DNA of 64,000 nucleotides from Parabacteroides hominis (GCF_014287585.1 NZ_JACOOJ010000001.1:286513-350512); one strand, 5' to 3'. Positions 16,193 to 29,341 are shown, numbered from the stretch's first letter. Numbers and translations: made by a program. The notes: generated from the sequence alone by a model not told the origin.

Positions 16193-19100
16193 TGTTACCC
16201 TTTGTTCATCAGGGGTGATGTTTGCTGCCAACGAAACTGCTACTCCCAAAGTTGGTATTTCTCAGCAACAAACGAGTTTGAGAGGTGTCGTTGAAGACGA
16301 ATTCGGCCCGGTAGCCGGAGCGTCAGTCGTTGTAAAAGGTACGACAAACGGTACTGTTACCGACATGGACGGTAATTTCGTTCTGGAGGTAAAAAAAGGG
16401 GATGTAATCGTGATATCCTTTATCGGTTATTTAACCCAGGAAATCAAGTACAATGGAGAACAATCCATCCATGTAAATCTTAAGGAAGACACACAAAAAC
16501 TGGATGAAGTTGTTGTGGTCGGTTATGGTGTACAGAAAAAAGTCAACTTAACAGGTTCTGTATCTTCTATCAAAGCTGAGACATTGGAATCAAGACCGGT
16601 ATCAAGTGTATCAGCCGCATTAGCAGGACAAATGCCGGGTGTTACAGCGATCCAGAGTTCCGGACGTCCAGGTAGCCAAACAGGTTCAATTACAGTCCGT
16701 GGTAAAAACTCCGTGAATGCAGCAAGCCCATTGGTTATCGTTGACGGTGTTCCTGGTAGTATGAACACGATTGACCCGGCCGATATTGAAAGCCTTACTG
16801 TATTGAAAGATGCATCCTCTGCTGCCATTTACGGTGTTCAGGCTGCAAATGGAGTTATCTTGATCACGACCAAAAAAGGTAAAAAAGGAGATCGTGCACG
16901 TGTTAACTATTCAGGGAATGTAGGTTGGTCAACTCCGACTATGCGTCCTAAATTCTTAGGTTCTGCGGATTATGCTACATTATATAATGAAGCAACCCTT
17001 AATGACAATCCGAACAATCCGCTCCGCTTCACAGACGAAGACATTGAATTATATCGCAATGGAACAGACCCTTATGGCCATCCCAATACCGATTGGTATA
17101 AAGAAACCATGAAACAAAATGCGATTGAAACTATGCATCACCTTTCCATTAGCGGTGGTTCTGAAAAAACAAGTTATAGCGCATCTGTCGGTTATACACA
17201 ACAAAACGGTTTGATCGATGCCAACAACTACAAACGTTTTAACGCACGTACCAGCGTTGATTCTCAGATCAACAAATGGTTCTCTGCAGGTTTGAACGTT
17301 TCCGGTTACAGAGGAACCTTAATGGATGGATGGAATAGTGTTGCCGGCATGACCCAATTTACGAACCGTGCAACTCCAGTCGAAGGTGTACGTAATGAAG
17401 AAGGAAAATTCCTTTATAACGGTAAAGATAATCCTGTTGCTTTATTAGGACGTGACGGCTTCAGGAGAACAATGGACCAACAGGTTAATGGTACATTATA
17501 TGGACAAGTAAATATTTTGCCTAATTTGAGTGCCAAAGCATTATTCTCCGTACGTAACGATGAAAGAAGCGAAGATGGTTTCAAAACACAGATTAATTAC
17601 GGCGCTAAAGACGAAGCGACAACCGGACTTCGCGAAGGGTATGAAAAACAGACTTGGTGGAACTGGTATACGACACAGGTACTAATCAATTATAACGAAA
17701 CTTGGGGCAAGCACGATTTAGGCTTGTTGGCCGGCTTCGAACAGATCGATTACCGCTACAAACATTTAGAAGCGACTCGTAAAGGTGGAGGTAATAATGA
17801 ACTGCAAGAATCTTTGAGTACATTGGACGCCTCTTCACAGACTAACAAAGAGTCAAGATACGAAGTAGCCCATCGTTCATATTTCGGACGCGCCCAATAT
17901 AACTTTGCTGACAAATACCTGTTCGAAGCTAATGTTCGTATAGATGGTTCTTCCCGTTTTGCATCCGGCAACCGTTGGGGTACTTTCCCTGCATTCTCAG
18001 CCGGTTGGAGAATCTCCGAAGAAGAATTCATGAAAAATGCAAGTATCGATTGGCTTAGTAATTTGAAACTACGTGCCGGTTGGGGACAAACAGGTAACGA
18101 AGAGTTGAAAGACGAAGAAGCATATTTGACGGTTCCTTCATACGCGTACGATAATTATATGTTCGGAAACACGCTTTATTCAACCATCAAAGAAAGCCGT
18201 TACGCAAACCAGGAACTCAAATGGGCTACAGTAACAAGCATCGAAGGGGCAATCGAAGCCTCTTTCCTCAACAATAAAGTAGGATTTGAATTAGCTGGAT
18301 ATAAGAAAACAACCAACGACATGTTGTTGCTTCTTCCTGTACAGGGTATATTCGGCATGGATGCACCCAGACAAAATGCAGGCCAGGTACAGAACACCGG
18401 ATTCGATTTGAGCATTTTCCATAATAATTCTATAAGCAAAGATTTCCGTTACGACATCAACTTCAATATCGCTTATGTTCACAATGAATTGACGGACTTG
18501 CAGGGAACCGAAGGGACAGAACCCGGAGACGGACGTGGCAATTTCTGGTTCCTGGAAGGCTATCCTATCGGTTCATATTACGGATATGAAGCAGACGGCT
18601 TGTTTAATTCTGCAGAAGAAGTAGCAAAAGGCCCGACGCGTACCGGCACGGAACAACCGGGTGATATCCGCTACAAAGACTTGAATGGTGATGGAAAAAT
18701 CGATGCTGCCAACGATCGTAAAGTAATCGGAAAAGAGTTTCCGAGTTGGACTGCCGGTTTAGGAGCTAATTTATATTACAAGGATTTTGATTTGTCATTC
18801 TTCTTCCAGGGTGCATTTGATGTAGATGCTTATGTTAATGGTGAAGCAGCCTATGCATTCTTCAACGGAGGTAAAGTTCTGGAACGTCATCTGGACCGCT
18901 GGACACCTACCAACCATGATGCATCCTATCCGCGTATCACAATGGCTGACCAAATCAACTATCAGTTCTCATCTTATTGGTTGCAAGACGCTTCTTATGT
19001 CCGATTGAAAAACCTGACGATCGGTTATAACATTCCGAAAGCATTGCTAAGTAAAATCAATTTGGATCGCGTAAAAGTATTCCTGACTGGCGAAAACCTG

Positions 19101-19214
19101 TTTACGATTACCGGAATGGATTCACTTGACCCGGAATCAGCACCATCCAATGCGCGTGGAGGTTTATACTCGAACGTAAGAAAAATATCAATCGGTCTTA
19201 AAGTAGGTTTTTAA
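16152..19214 (+). CDS. SusC-family TonB-dependent outer-membrane transporter (locus 2)
   Basis: The 1020-residue protein has signal peptide MLKIARPVSFLLLSVTLCSSG, a carboxypeptidase-D regulatory-like domain (about 40-115), the plug motif LDEVVVVGYGVQKKVNLTGSV and a barrel ending ISIGLKVGF. The N-terminal 115 residues are much closer to the divergent susC than the barrels are, pointing to shared ancestry or gene conversion of the 5' end. The calcium-like loop DLNGDGKIDAAND is visible near residue 850, as often seen in SusC proteins. It is the first gene of a locus continuing with susD and two unusual accessory genes. Confidence 0.95.
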   Translation: MLKIARPVSFLLLSVTLCSSGVMFAANETATPKVGISQQQTSLRGVVEDEFGPVAGASVVVKGTTNGTVTDMDGNFVLEVKKGDVIVISFIGYLTQEIKYNGEQSIHVNLKEDTQKLDEVVVVGYGVQKKVNLTGSVSSIKAETLESRPVSSVSAALAGQMPGVTAIQSSGRPGSQTGSITVRGKNSVNAASPLVIVDGVPGSMNTIDPADIESLTVLKDASSAAIYGVQAANGVILITTKKGKKGDRARVNYSGNVGWSTPTMRPKFLGSADYATLYNEATLNDNPNNPLRFTDEDIELYRNGTDPYGHPNTDWYKETMKQNAIETMHHLSISGGSEKTSYSASVGYTQQNGLIDANNYKRFNARTSVDSQINKWFSAGLNVSGYRGTLMDGWNSVAGMTQFTNRATPVEGVRNEEGKFLYNGKDNPVALLGRDGFRRTMDQQVNGTLYGQVNILPNLSAKALFSVRNDERSEDGFKTQINYGAKDEATTGLREGYEKQTWWNWYTTQVLINYNETWGKHDLGLLAGFEQIDYRYKHLEATRKGGGNNELQESLSTLDASSQTNKESRYEVAHRSYFGRAQYNFADKYLFEANVRIDGSSRFASGNRWGTFPAFSAGWRISEEEFMKNASIDWLSNLKLRAGWGQTGNEELKDEEAYLTVPSYAYDNYMFGNTLYSTIKESRYANQELKWATVTSIEGAIEASFLNNKVGFELAGYKKTTNDMLLLLPVQGIFGMDAPRQNAGQVQNTGFDLSIFHNNSISKDFRYDINFNIAYVHNELTDLQGTEGTEPGDGRGNFWFLEGYPIGSYYGYEADGLFNSAEEVAKGPTRTGTEQPGDIRYKDLNGDGKIDAANDRKVIGKEFPSWTAGLGANLYYKDFDLSFFFQGAFDVDAYVNGEAAYAFFNGGKVLERHLDRWTPTNHDASYPRITMADQINYQFSSYWLQDASYVRLKNLTIGYNIPKALLSKINLDRVKVFLTGENLFTITGMDSLDPESAPSNARGGLYSNVRKISIGLKVGF

Positions 19215-19237
19215 ACAACAAATTATAATTTAGAAAT

Positions 19238-20893
19238 ATGAAAAAGAATTTTATATATGTAGCTCTTCTGGCTATCACACTATTCGGTTTCAGTTCATGC
19301 AGCGATTTCTTGGATCGTATACCGGATGACGAGCTATCAGACGGTAGCTTCTGGAAAACGCCTAATGACGCAAAAATGTTTATTGCAGACGTATATCGTC
19401 AGGCACTACCCGGAGGTGATGCCGGAGATATCGACGGCGATATTGAATCGGATAATGCCGTACATGGCATCAAATGGGCTGCCGGAGATGTATCCAGAGG
19501 CATCTACGATCCCGCAGCTATGGGCTGGAGTGGAGACTATAAAGCAATCCGCGCTTGTAACATCTTACTGTCTAAAATAGATAATATCCCTGATTATGAC
19601 CAAGCTGATAAAGAAGCTGTTATGGGAGAAGCTCGTTTCTTACGCGGTTATATCTATTTCGGACTTATCCAGACATTTGGTGGCGTTCCTTACGTAGATC
19701 AACCGGTAGACTTGAAAGAGATGGGAAATATTACTCGTACGCCGGTCGAAGAAGTTTACGCTAAAGTGATGGAAGATTTCGATTATGCAATAGCTCACCT
19801 GCCTGCCGAATGGGGAAGTAGCGATTATGGCCGCGCCACAAAAGGAGCAGCCAACGCCATGAAAGCACGTGCCGCATTATATTTCAAGCATTATGATACA
19901 GCAGCTGATGCAGCAAAAGCTGTTATGGATTCAGGTATGTATGAATTGTACGATGCAGACAATACAGGAAAGTATGCACATTTATTCTGGGAAGAACAGG
20001 AAGCTTGCAAAGAGGCTATTTTAGTAAGACAGTTCAATGCCCCGGAATTGACAAACTACATCATCGGCTGGGGATGTTTCCCAACAAAAGGCTGGGGCGG
20101 TATCAACCCGACTCAGAGCTTAGTCGATGCTTTTGAGTGCATTGACGGATCTCCGATTGATAAATCAACGACATACGATCCGACAAATCCATTTAAAGAT
20201 CGCGACCCCCGTTTGGAAGTTTGTGTATTGCATGACGGAGAAGAAATGTATGGCGTGACAATCAAAACTGCTCCACTGAAATCAAGCGGTAATACCGGTG
20301 TTGCCCAACATAACGATGCTACAGCAACAGGTTATTACGATCAAAAATGGTTGGATCCGTCAATCGACCCACAATCAACTGGTTGGGATATGGGAAAAGA
20401 CTGGCATGTAATCCGCTATGCTGAAGTTTTATTGACTTATGCAGAGGCTAAAAATGAACTTACAGGGTTAGATGCTTCTGCCTTTGAAGCCGTAAATCAG
20501 GTACGTCGCCGTGTCGGCATGCCGGACTTGCAAAATACGGATGCAAGCAAACCGACCTATTGCGGCACGCAAGACGCTCTTCGTCAACGTATCCGCAACG
20601 AATGGCGAGTAGAATTTGCAATGGAAGGCAGCAAGCGCAAATGGGATATCCGCCGTTGGGGTATTGCTAAAGATGTGTTGAACGCTCCGTTCCTGGGAAT
20701 GAAATATATGATGGTTGATGATCCTAACGCTCCGGAAGGAGACAATGGAAAGAAATGCATCCTGTATCAGGGCGAAAACATCAAACTGACAGGTAGCAAA
20801 TATGAAGATCATAACTACCTGTTCCCAATACCACAGGAAGAAATCGACCTGAATCCGGCATTGACACAGAATCCGGGATATCCGACAAAATAA
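19238..20893 (+). CDS. SusD-family outer-membrane glycan-binding lipoprotein (locus 2)
   Basis: The 551-residue product has a lipoprotein signal, MKKNFIYVALLAITLFGFSSC (Cys21), and the family start SDFLDRIPDDELSDGSFW. The TPR-like region includes GEARFLRGYIYFGLIQTFGGVP, and the C-terminal half has IRYAEVLLTYAEAKNEL, NQVRRRVGMP and EWRVEFAMEGSKRKWDIRRW. It pairs with the SusC encoded 23 bp upstream. The C-terminus YLFPIPQEEIDLNPALTQNPGY is typical of the family. Confidence 0.95.
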   Translation: MKKNFIYVALLAITLFGFSSCSDFLDRIPDDELSDGSFWKTPNDAKMFIADVYRQALPGGDAGDIDGDIESDNAVHGIKWAAGDVSRGIYDPAAMGWSGDYKAIRACNILLSKIDNIPDYDQADKEAVMGEARFLRGYIYFGLIQTFGGVPYVDQPVDLKEMGNITRTPVEEVYAKVMEDFDYAIAHLPAEWGSSDYGRATKGAANAMKARAALYFKHYDTAADAAKAVMDSGMYELYDADNTGKYAHLFWEEQEACKEAILVRQFNAPELTNYIIGWGCFPTKGWGGINPTQSLVDAFECIDGSPIDKSTTYDPTNPFKDRDPRLEVCVLHDGEEMYGVTIKTAPLKSSGNTGVAQHNDATATGYYDQKWLDPSIDPQSTGWDMGKDWHVIRYAEVLLTYAEAKNELTGLDASAFEAVNQVRRRVGMPDLQNTDASKPTYCGTQDALRQRIRNEWRVEFAMEGSKRKWDIRRWGIAKDVLNAPFLGMKYMMVDDPNAPEGDNGKKCILYQGENIKLTGSKYEDHNYLFPIPQEEIDLNPALTQNPGYPTK

Positions 20894-20954
20894 GTGACAT
20901 TAATATTTACAGCAAACACGGGAGGACAGATGTTCTCTCGTGTTTCATTATTTT

Positions 20955-22334
20955 ATGAAGCATATTCACTGGTTACTTTTTACTGTTCTCTGCGGTTTGC
21001 TCCTGTTCATGTTTATGGACAGCCTGGCTTATCTTTTCCCTTATCACGAACAGCAGCAACTTTTCCTGTTTACCAATTCCTATCTGGAGATTTATTTATC
21101 AGAGCCGGGAAAGTTAGGTGAATATTTTGCAAACTTTGTCATCCAATTCTTCTATCTGCCTTATACGGGAAAAATAGTATTGGCATTGATCTTATCATGC
21201 CTATATCTATTGCCGGTGTTAACCATCCGGAGGCTAACCGGGAAAAACGATCCGTTACAGATAGCATTACTTCCATCCCTTTATTTATTCATACAATTTG
21301 AATCGCCGGATTTTGAGATCAGCCGGATCACAAGCCTTTTCAGCTCTTTCCTTATTACATATTTATTGTCTTTGCTTCCCAGGAAAGCATTTTGTTATAC
21401 CTCGATTCCCTGTTTCCTGCTGACAGGATTCGCACTGGGCTGGATCTATCCTGTAGTTGTTTTTGTGATCCTTTTGCTAACCGTACTTTCAGCTTGTATG
21501 CTGCCCCGTCTCATAACCAGCCCGAAAATATATATGAGTTGCACAATCCTGTGCCTGATTGCGTATGCTTCATACACATTCTATTCATTTGTCCACACTT
21601 ATAATATGCGTGAACGGTTACTGATCGAAACGGAGATCCATGTAAAGAAACAGGAATGGGAACAAGTTCTTACCTGTGCAAAAAAATATAGAGGAGAAAG
21701 CCAACTGATGGAGTATTTCTGCAATATGGCTCTTTACCATACCGGACGTATGCCCTACGACCTGTTGAAATATCCGCAGAACTATGGCATCAACTCCCTT
21801 TTCCTGCCTTGGGTCAGTGACCCACGACAAAGCAGGTATGGACATTATCTGTATGAACAATTGGGCTATATCAACGAAGCTCAACGCTGGGCGTCCGAAG
21901 CGCTGGTGGTTTATGGCGAAACGGCTCCTACTATCCTGAACCTGATTCGTTATAACATTGCAAACGGGCGTCAGGAAGTAGCCATGCGTTTTATCAGGAT
22001 ATTAAAGCAATCCTTGTTCTACAGCAAGCAAGCAGAAAAATATGAAAGGCTGGCTCCTACCGGTGAAGTTCCAGGTTTGACACCTGTTCCCCAACAAAAA
22101 GGGAAGAAAGCGCGCTTTGCCAATATTCAGAATTTAGGTCCTGAGCTTATTTTTATCTGTGAGCAGGATTCTACCAACCGCATGGCATTCGAATACCTGA
22201 TGAGTTACCTGATACTTAGCAACAGAACCAAGCAATTCGTGGAGTACCTGCCGCGAATAAAACAATTTCCTTATCCGGAAATGCCACCTCTTTACCAAAG
22301 TATACTCGACAACTATAAACAGACACAACAATAA
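20955..22334 (+). CDS. DUF6057-like polytopic membrane protein in the Sus locus
   Basis: The 459-residue product has about five or six hydrophobic segments in its first 220 residues (WLLFTVLCGLLLFMF, IVLALILSCLYLLPVL, PVVVFVILLLTVLSAC, MSCTILCLIAYASYTF). A hydrophilic C-terminal part follows, with TPR-like helices (YINEAQRWASEALVVYGETAP). The ATG at 20955 was preferred to an upstream GTG at 20940. It resembles proteins I remember as DUF6057, often next to a PD40 lipoprotein in Bacteroidetes Sus loci. It lies 61 bp after susD and 6 bp before the PD40 gene, so all are probably one operon. Its function is unknown. Confidence 0.75.
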   Translation: MKHIHWLLFTVLCGLLLFMFMDSLAYLFPYHEQQQLFLFTNSYLEIYLSEPGKLGEYFANFVIQFFYLPYTGKIVLALILSCLYLLPVLTIRRLTGKNDPLQIALLPSLYLFIQFESPDFEISRITSLFSSFLITYLLSLLPRKAFCYTSIPCFLLTGFALGWIYPVVVFVILLLTVLSACMLPRLITSPKIYMSCTILCLIAYASYTFYSFVHTYNMRERLLIETEIHVKKQEWEQVLTCAKKYRGESQLMEYFCNMALYHTGRMPYDLLKYPQNYGINSLFLPWVSDPRQSRYGHYLYEQLGYINEAQRWASEALVVYGETAPTILNLIRYNIANGRQEVAMRFIRILKQSLFYSKQAEKYERLAPTGEVPGLTPVPQQKGKKARFANIQNLGPELIFICEQDSTNRMAFEYLMSYLILSNRTKQFVEYLPRIKQFPYPEMPPLYQSILDNYKQTQQ

Positions 22335-22340
22335 TGGCTT

Positions 22341-23795
22341 ATGAAACTTTCTATTATTCTTCTATATATAATGTTGATAACTGCCTGTAGCCAGGGAAAG
22401 ATTGTACCGGATGCTTATATGGACAAACCTCCCACCCTGTTTCCAGACTACACGGATGTCACATTTCCGGTCAACATCGCCCCTCCCAACTTTCAGATCG
22501 CAGAGGATGGAGAGGAATTTTATGCAGAAATAGGATTCGAAGACAAGGTTTTCTTTACCCGGAAAAATAAAGGGGGTGAAATTATGATCCCTTTGAAACA
22601 ATGGCACAAACTGGTCTCGGCAGCAGCCGGAAATGAATTTTATATCCGTATTTCCATCCGGCAAAAGGAAAGATGGATGCAATACAAAGAAATCAGGAAC
22701 TCCATTTCCATAGAGCCGATAGATCCATATTTAGTGTACCGCCTTTTATATCCGGGCTACGAGTTATGGAACCAAATGGGTATTTACCAGCGGGATCTTA
22801 CCTCCTACGAGGAAATCCCCATTATCGAAAACAGATCGGACAAATCGACCTGCATGAATTGCCATACCTTCTGCCAAAACAATCCGGAGACCATGATGAT
22901 CCATATACGGGGAAATAACGGGGGAACCATTATATCCCGTAACGGGAATGTAGGGAAAGTCGACGTTAAAAAACCGGGAATGAACAACGGAGGGACATAC
23001 GCAGCCTGGCATCCGGGCGGCAGATATATTGCTTATTCCGTCAATGAGATACAGCAGTTTTTCCATTCCACAGGGAAAAAACCGATAGAGGTATCGGACC
23101 GGGAATCCGACCTGGTCTTATGGGATTGCGAAACGAACCGGCTTATCACCGACTCGCTTATTTATGGGCCGGAGTGGATGGAGACATTTCCGGCCTGGAG
23201 CCCGGACGGGAAAACGTTGTATTTCTGCCGAAGCAAGGCTATCACTACCCAAACATCTTTGGACAGCATTTATTATGACTTGTACAAAATACCTTTCGAT
23301 GCCCAAAAACAAACATTCGGTAAACCCGAATGCGTATACGAAGCATCGGTTATACATAAAAGCATTTCCTTTCCGAGAATCTCTCCGGACGGTAACTACC
23401 TGATGTTTACTTGCTCGGATTACGGGAACTTCTCTATATGGCATCCTGAGAGCGAACTTTATCTATTAAACCTGCAAAATGGAAATATCCGAAATATGCA
23501 GGAAGTAAACAGCAATAATGTAGAGAGTTTTCACACTTGGTCCTCTTCCGGAAAATGGTTTGTCTTCAGCAGTAAACGTGTAGACGGGCTTTGGGCGCAT
23601 CCGTTCATTGCCTCTTTTGATCCGGAAACAGGGCTTGCCGGCAAGCCGTTTATGGTTCCTCAGAAAGCTCCCGGATTCTATAAAACCTTTACCCAAACAT
23701 TTAATTTGCCGGAACTCATAGCCATTCCGGTTACAGAAAACAAACAGAGCCTTAAGCAAATCCGAAATAAATTGTTATCTTCGTCCCCAAATTAA
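22341..23795 (+). CDS. PD40/TolB-like beta-propeller lipoprotein with a CxxCH motif
   Basis: The 484-residue product has a lipoprotein signal with lipobox LITAC (Cys16). A CMNCHTFC motif sits at 171-178, matching the CxxCH covalent heme c signature. The rest is made of WD40-like PD40 blades: YAAWHPGGRYIAYS, FPAWSPDGKTLYFCR, FPRISPDGNYLMFTC and HTWSSSGKWFVFSS. It is probably a periplasm-facing or surface lipoprotein that binds a sugar, peptide or partner protein. Whether heme is attached is not certain; a metal site or disulfide is possible. It is closely linked to the DUF6057-like gene, suggesting the two work together. Confidence 0.8.
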   Translation: MKLSIILLYIMLITACSQGKIVPDAYMDKPPTLFPDYTDVTFPVNIAPPNFQIAEDGEEFYAEIGFEDKVFFTRKNKGGEIMIPLKQWHKLVSAAAGNEFYIRISIRQKERWMQYKEIRNSISIEPIDPYLVYRLLYPGYELWNQMGIYQRDLTSYEEIPIIENRSDKSTCMNCHTFCQNNPETMMIHIRGNNGGTIISRNGNVGKVDVKKPGMNNGGTYAAWHPGGRYIAYSVNEIQQFFHSTGKKPIEVSDRESDLVLWDCETNRLITDSLIYGPEWMETFPAWSPDGKTLYFCRSKAITTQTSLDSIYYDLYKIPFDAQKQTFGKPECVYEASVIHKSISFPRISPDGNYLMFTCSDYGNFSIWHPESELYLLNLQNGNIRNMQEVNSNNVESFHTWSSSGKWFVFSSKRVDGLWAHPFIASFDPETGLAGKPFMVPQKAPGFYKTFTQTFNLPELIAIPVTENKQSLKQIRNKLLSSSPN

Positions 23796-23814
23796 CTACA
23801 AATACTAAACATTC

Positions 23815-24369
23815 ATGAAGAAAAAAAGTGTAACATTATTGGTGGCAGCCACGCTTGCCAGCAGTGTATTATTCTCATCGTGTATTGGATCATTTGGGTT
23901 GTCCAATAAGCTGTTGGATTGGAACAGAAACATTGACAGCAAGTTTGTAAACGAATTGGTATTCATCGCATTCTGGATTGTTCCGGTTTATGAAATCTCA
24001 GCATTAGCCGACATATTGGTGTTGAACTCGATTGAATTCTGGAGCGGAAGCAACCCTGTTGCAGATGCCGGTACGGTAAAAACGATCGAAACTAAAGACG
24101 GCACGTATGCTATCGAAACCAAGAAAGACGGCTACCACATCCAGAAAGAAGGAGAAGAGAAAGCGGTCGATCTCGTTTTCAATGAAGCAGACCAGAGCTG
24201 GAACGTCGAAGCAGACGGTGAATCAACAAAACTGTTGAAGTTTAAAGGCGACGACGAAGTTGTCATGTATCTTCCCGACGGCAAAGAAATGAACGTTGAA
24301 CTGAACCAGGCCGGCGTGCTTGCTTTCAAACAAGTTGCCGAAGGTTATTCGTTCTACGCAGCAAGATAA
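23815..24369 (+). CDS. DUF3332-like lipoprotein
   Basis: The 184-residue product has a lipoprotein signal MKKKSVTLLVAATLASSVLF followed by SSC (Cys23). It carries the conserved segment SNKLLDWNRNIDSKFVNELV, a hydrophobic stretch near 50-70 (FIAFWIVPVYEISALADILV), and a C-terminal beta-rich part with YAIETKKDGYHIQKEG. This layout matches the DUF3332 family, whose role is unknown. A possible promoter, TATCTTCG, lies at 23776-23783 inside the end of the preceding gene, so it may be expressed separately. A repeat-rich hairpin separates it from the next GH2 gene. Confidence 0.75.
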   Translation: MKKKSVTLLVAATLASSVLFSSCIGSFGLSNKLLDWNRNIDSKFVNELVFIAFWIVPVYEISALADILVLNSIEFWSGSNPVADAGTVKTIETKDGTYAIETKKDGYHIQKEGEEKAVDLVFNEADQSWNVEADGESTKLLKFKGDDEVVMYLPDGKEMNVELNQAGVLAFKQVAEGYSFYAAR

Positions 24370-24372
24370 AAA

Positions 24373-24452
24373 AGTTGAGAGTTGAAAGTTGAAAGTTGAA
24401 AGTTAAAGAAGTACTCTTTTTCACTTTCAACTTTCAACTTTCACCTTTCAAC
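24373..24452. terminator. Heptamer-repeat hairpin
   Basis: The left arm (24373-24406) repeats GTTGAAA four or five times, and the right arm (24422-24452) repeats TTTCAAC in the complementary sense. The arms fold into a long imperfect hairpin that could stop transcription in either direction. It separates the DUF3332 gene from the GH2 gene. Confidence 0.7.
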
Positions 24453-24465
24453 TGACAAAGTCTAA

Positions 24466-27861
<3,396 letters not shown>

Positions 27862-27888
27862 GTAATCCGGTTTCACATCATAACCTAA

Positions 27889-27923
27889 AAGCGGTTGCCC
27901 CATTCCGGGCAGCCGCTTTTTTT
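27889..27923 (+). terminator. Rho-independent terminator of the beta-galactosidase gene
   Basis: GCGGTTGCCC (27891-27900) pairs with GGGCAGCCGC (27907-27916) around CATTCC and is followed by a run of T. It lies 28 bp after the stop codon. Confidence 0.9.
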
Positions 27924-27968
27924 ACATAGGGAATAAACAAACTCATTATTGGGTAGTTTTGAAACTAA

Positions 27969-28279
27969 ATGTACCACTAAAGAACCAGGTTCGCGGATGA
28001 CCGGATGAAACAGATTAAAGCGGATTTAAATTATTTTATCCGTGCTTGTGATTATAGTGTCGATGTCTTAGGGCTGTGCTCTGGGCTATGTCCTGTCGGG
28101 CAGCCCTAAGACGAGGCTTTCCTCATACCGCAGGCTCTCTTTTGCCATCTGCTTCAGCAGTCGGATAGATGATTGTTCCGGCTTTGCCGGTTCCTCTGTG
28201 GGTTTTTAACCCCTTTAAATACAATAGAGGAAAGGGACTGAAGTCCACAGAGGAAGAGGCTTAGCCTCCAGACCTTTTA
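27969..28279. repeat. Noncoding repeat module B, copy 2
   Basis: This matches 1386-1705 with scattered differences. It keeps the left arm of the foldback (with a few changes) and the inner TTCCTCTGTGG/CCACAGAGGAA pair. At its right end, where copy 1 carries the second foldback arm, this copy instead runs into the inverted-repeat element at 28282-28422. Confidence 0.8.
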
Positions 28280-28281
28280 AA

Positions 28282-28422
28282 GGAGGTGTGTCAAAACTAC
28301 CTTGTTCCCGCGCTTGACGCGGGATCGCATGAAAACTGACCGTATAAATATCTGATTGATAAGGCCTGTTCTTTTGCGGCCCCGCGTCAAGCGCGGGGCC
28401 AAGTATATTTTGACACACCTCC
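28282..28422. mobile_element. 141-bp MITE-like element with 15-bp terminal inverted repeats
   Basis: GGAGGTGTGTCAAAA (28282-28296) and TTTTGACACACCTCC (28408-28422) are perfect terminal inverted repeats. Inside, CCCGCGCTTGACGCGGG near 28307-28323 has its exact complement near 28381-28397. The element has no coding capacity. No clear target-site duplication is visible, so it could also be a large bidirectional terminator hairpin. Confidence 0.65.
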
Positions 28423-28663
28423 CAAAAGAGAGGCGGATGGTGCTTTGGGGATGCCGATACTGATAGCTATACTTATATAACAGGCGGTATCGGCAATCCC
28501 AAGAGAAAGCGGAGCTTTCTAAGAAAGGCCTAAGCGGACGGGCGTCAAGCGGAGGGCGAAGACGAAGCGGCAGGAGCCTGCGCTGTCTGAGCGAAGCGAG
28601 TTTCGCAGGCGACAGCGGAGTCTTTGACCGGAGTAGGCCGGACGGTTAAGCCTTGATCTTTTG

Positions 28664-28691
28664 GTTACTTTTGGATCAAGCCAAAAGTAAC
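28664..28691. repeat. 11-bp inverted repeat
   Basis: GTTACTTTTGG and CCAAAAGTAAC are perfect inverted arms around ATCAAG. This sort of sequence is common at repeat-element edges in Bacteroidetes, and here it closes the GC-rich segment just before module A copy 2. Confidence 0.7.
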
Positions 28692-28725
28692 AGATAAATG
28701 TTCAAATATTCTTAGATTATCCTCT

Positions 28726-29107
28726 AAATACCCTCTGTTTATTTTATTTAATTAGGGTTCACACTGTTCGGAAGACTCTATAGATCAGCATGTTGCTGTG
28801 AACCCTGTGAATGCAAGATAAAAAAAGGCGGGATCGATCGATAGGATTGACTGATCGTAAACCGGTTTCACAGCCTTCACAGCCTTCACAACAAATCGCT
28901 GGCCATTAGCCTTTTACCGCCGTGAACCCTGTTTTTTAGTTTTGTCATATAAGGGATCTGATTGGTTCCTGTCCCATAAAATACAGGTTATAGGCTAAAA
29001 AATACAGCCTTTAGCCTGTCCGGGAAAAGCCTATAGGGTAGCAGGAAAAAGGTAGGCATCTATCCGGCAACCGATGCCGACCTTTTCGGGAAGCGACAGG
29101 CATCTAT
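28726..29107. repeat. Noncoding repeat module A, copy 2
   Basis: This 382-bp segment matches 938-1309 in the same orientation. The largest difference is an extra CAGCCTTCA unit near 28871-28890. Inverted pairs and the TATAGGCT-type units are kept. Confidence 0.85.
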
Positions 29108-29195
29108 AGGAACAACTTCACATACGAGGTTTGAGTCTGATAGACGCTGATTAAAATAAATAAACAGGATTTCTTGACGCGGATTTCGCGGATTA

Positions 29196-29341
29196 CACGG
29201 ATGAAACAGATTAAAGCGGATTTAAATTATTTTATCCGTACTTGTGATTATAGTGTCGATGTCTTAAGGCTGTGCTCTGGGCTATGTCCTGTCGGGCAGC
29301 TCTAAGACGAGGCTTTCCTCATGCCACAGGCTCTCTTTTGC
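29196..29341. repeat. Noncoding repeat module B, partial copy 3
   Basis: This repeats the middle of module B, from GATGAAACAGATTAAAGCGG through GGGCTATGTCCTGTCGGGCA to CTCTCTTTTGC, and then stops where the foldback arm would begin. It confirms that the foldback is a separate unit within module B. Confidence 0.75.

Noticed and set aside
28215..28418. 67-residue open frame in the repeat cluster
   Set aside because: It spans module B and the MITE-like element and has no protein-like features; the frame is not kept in the other copy.
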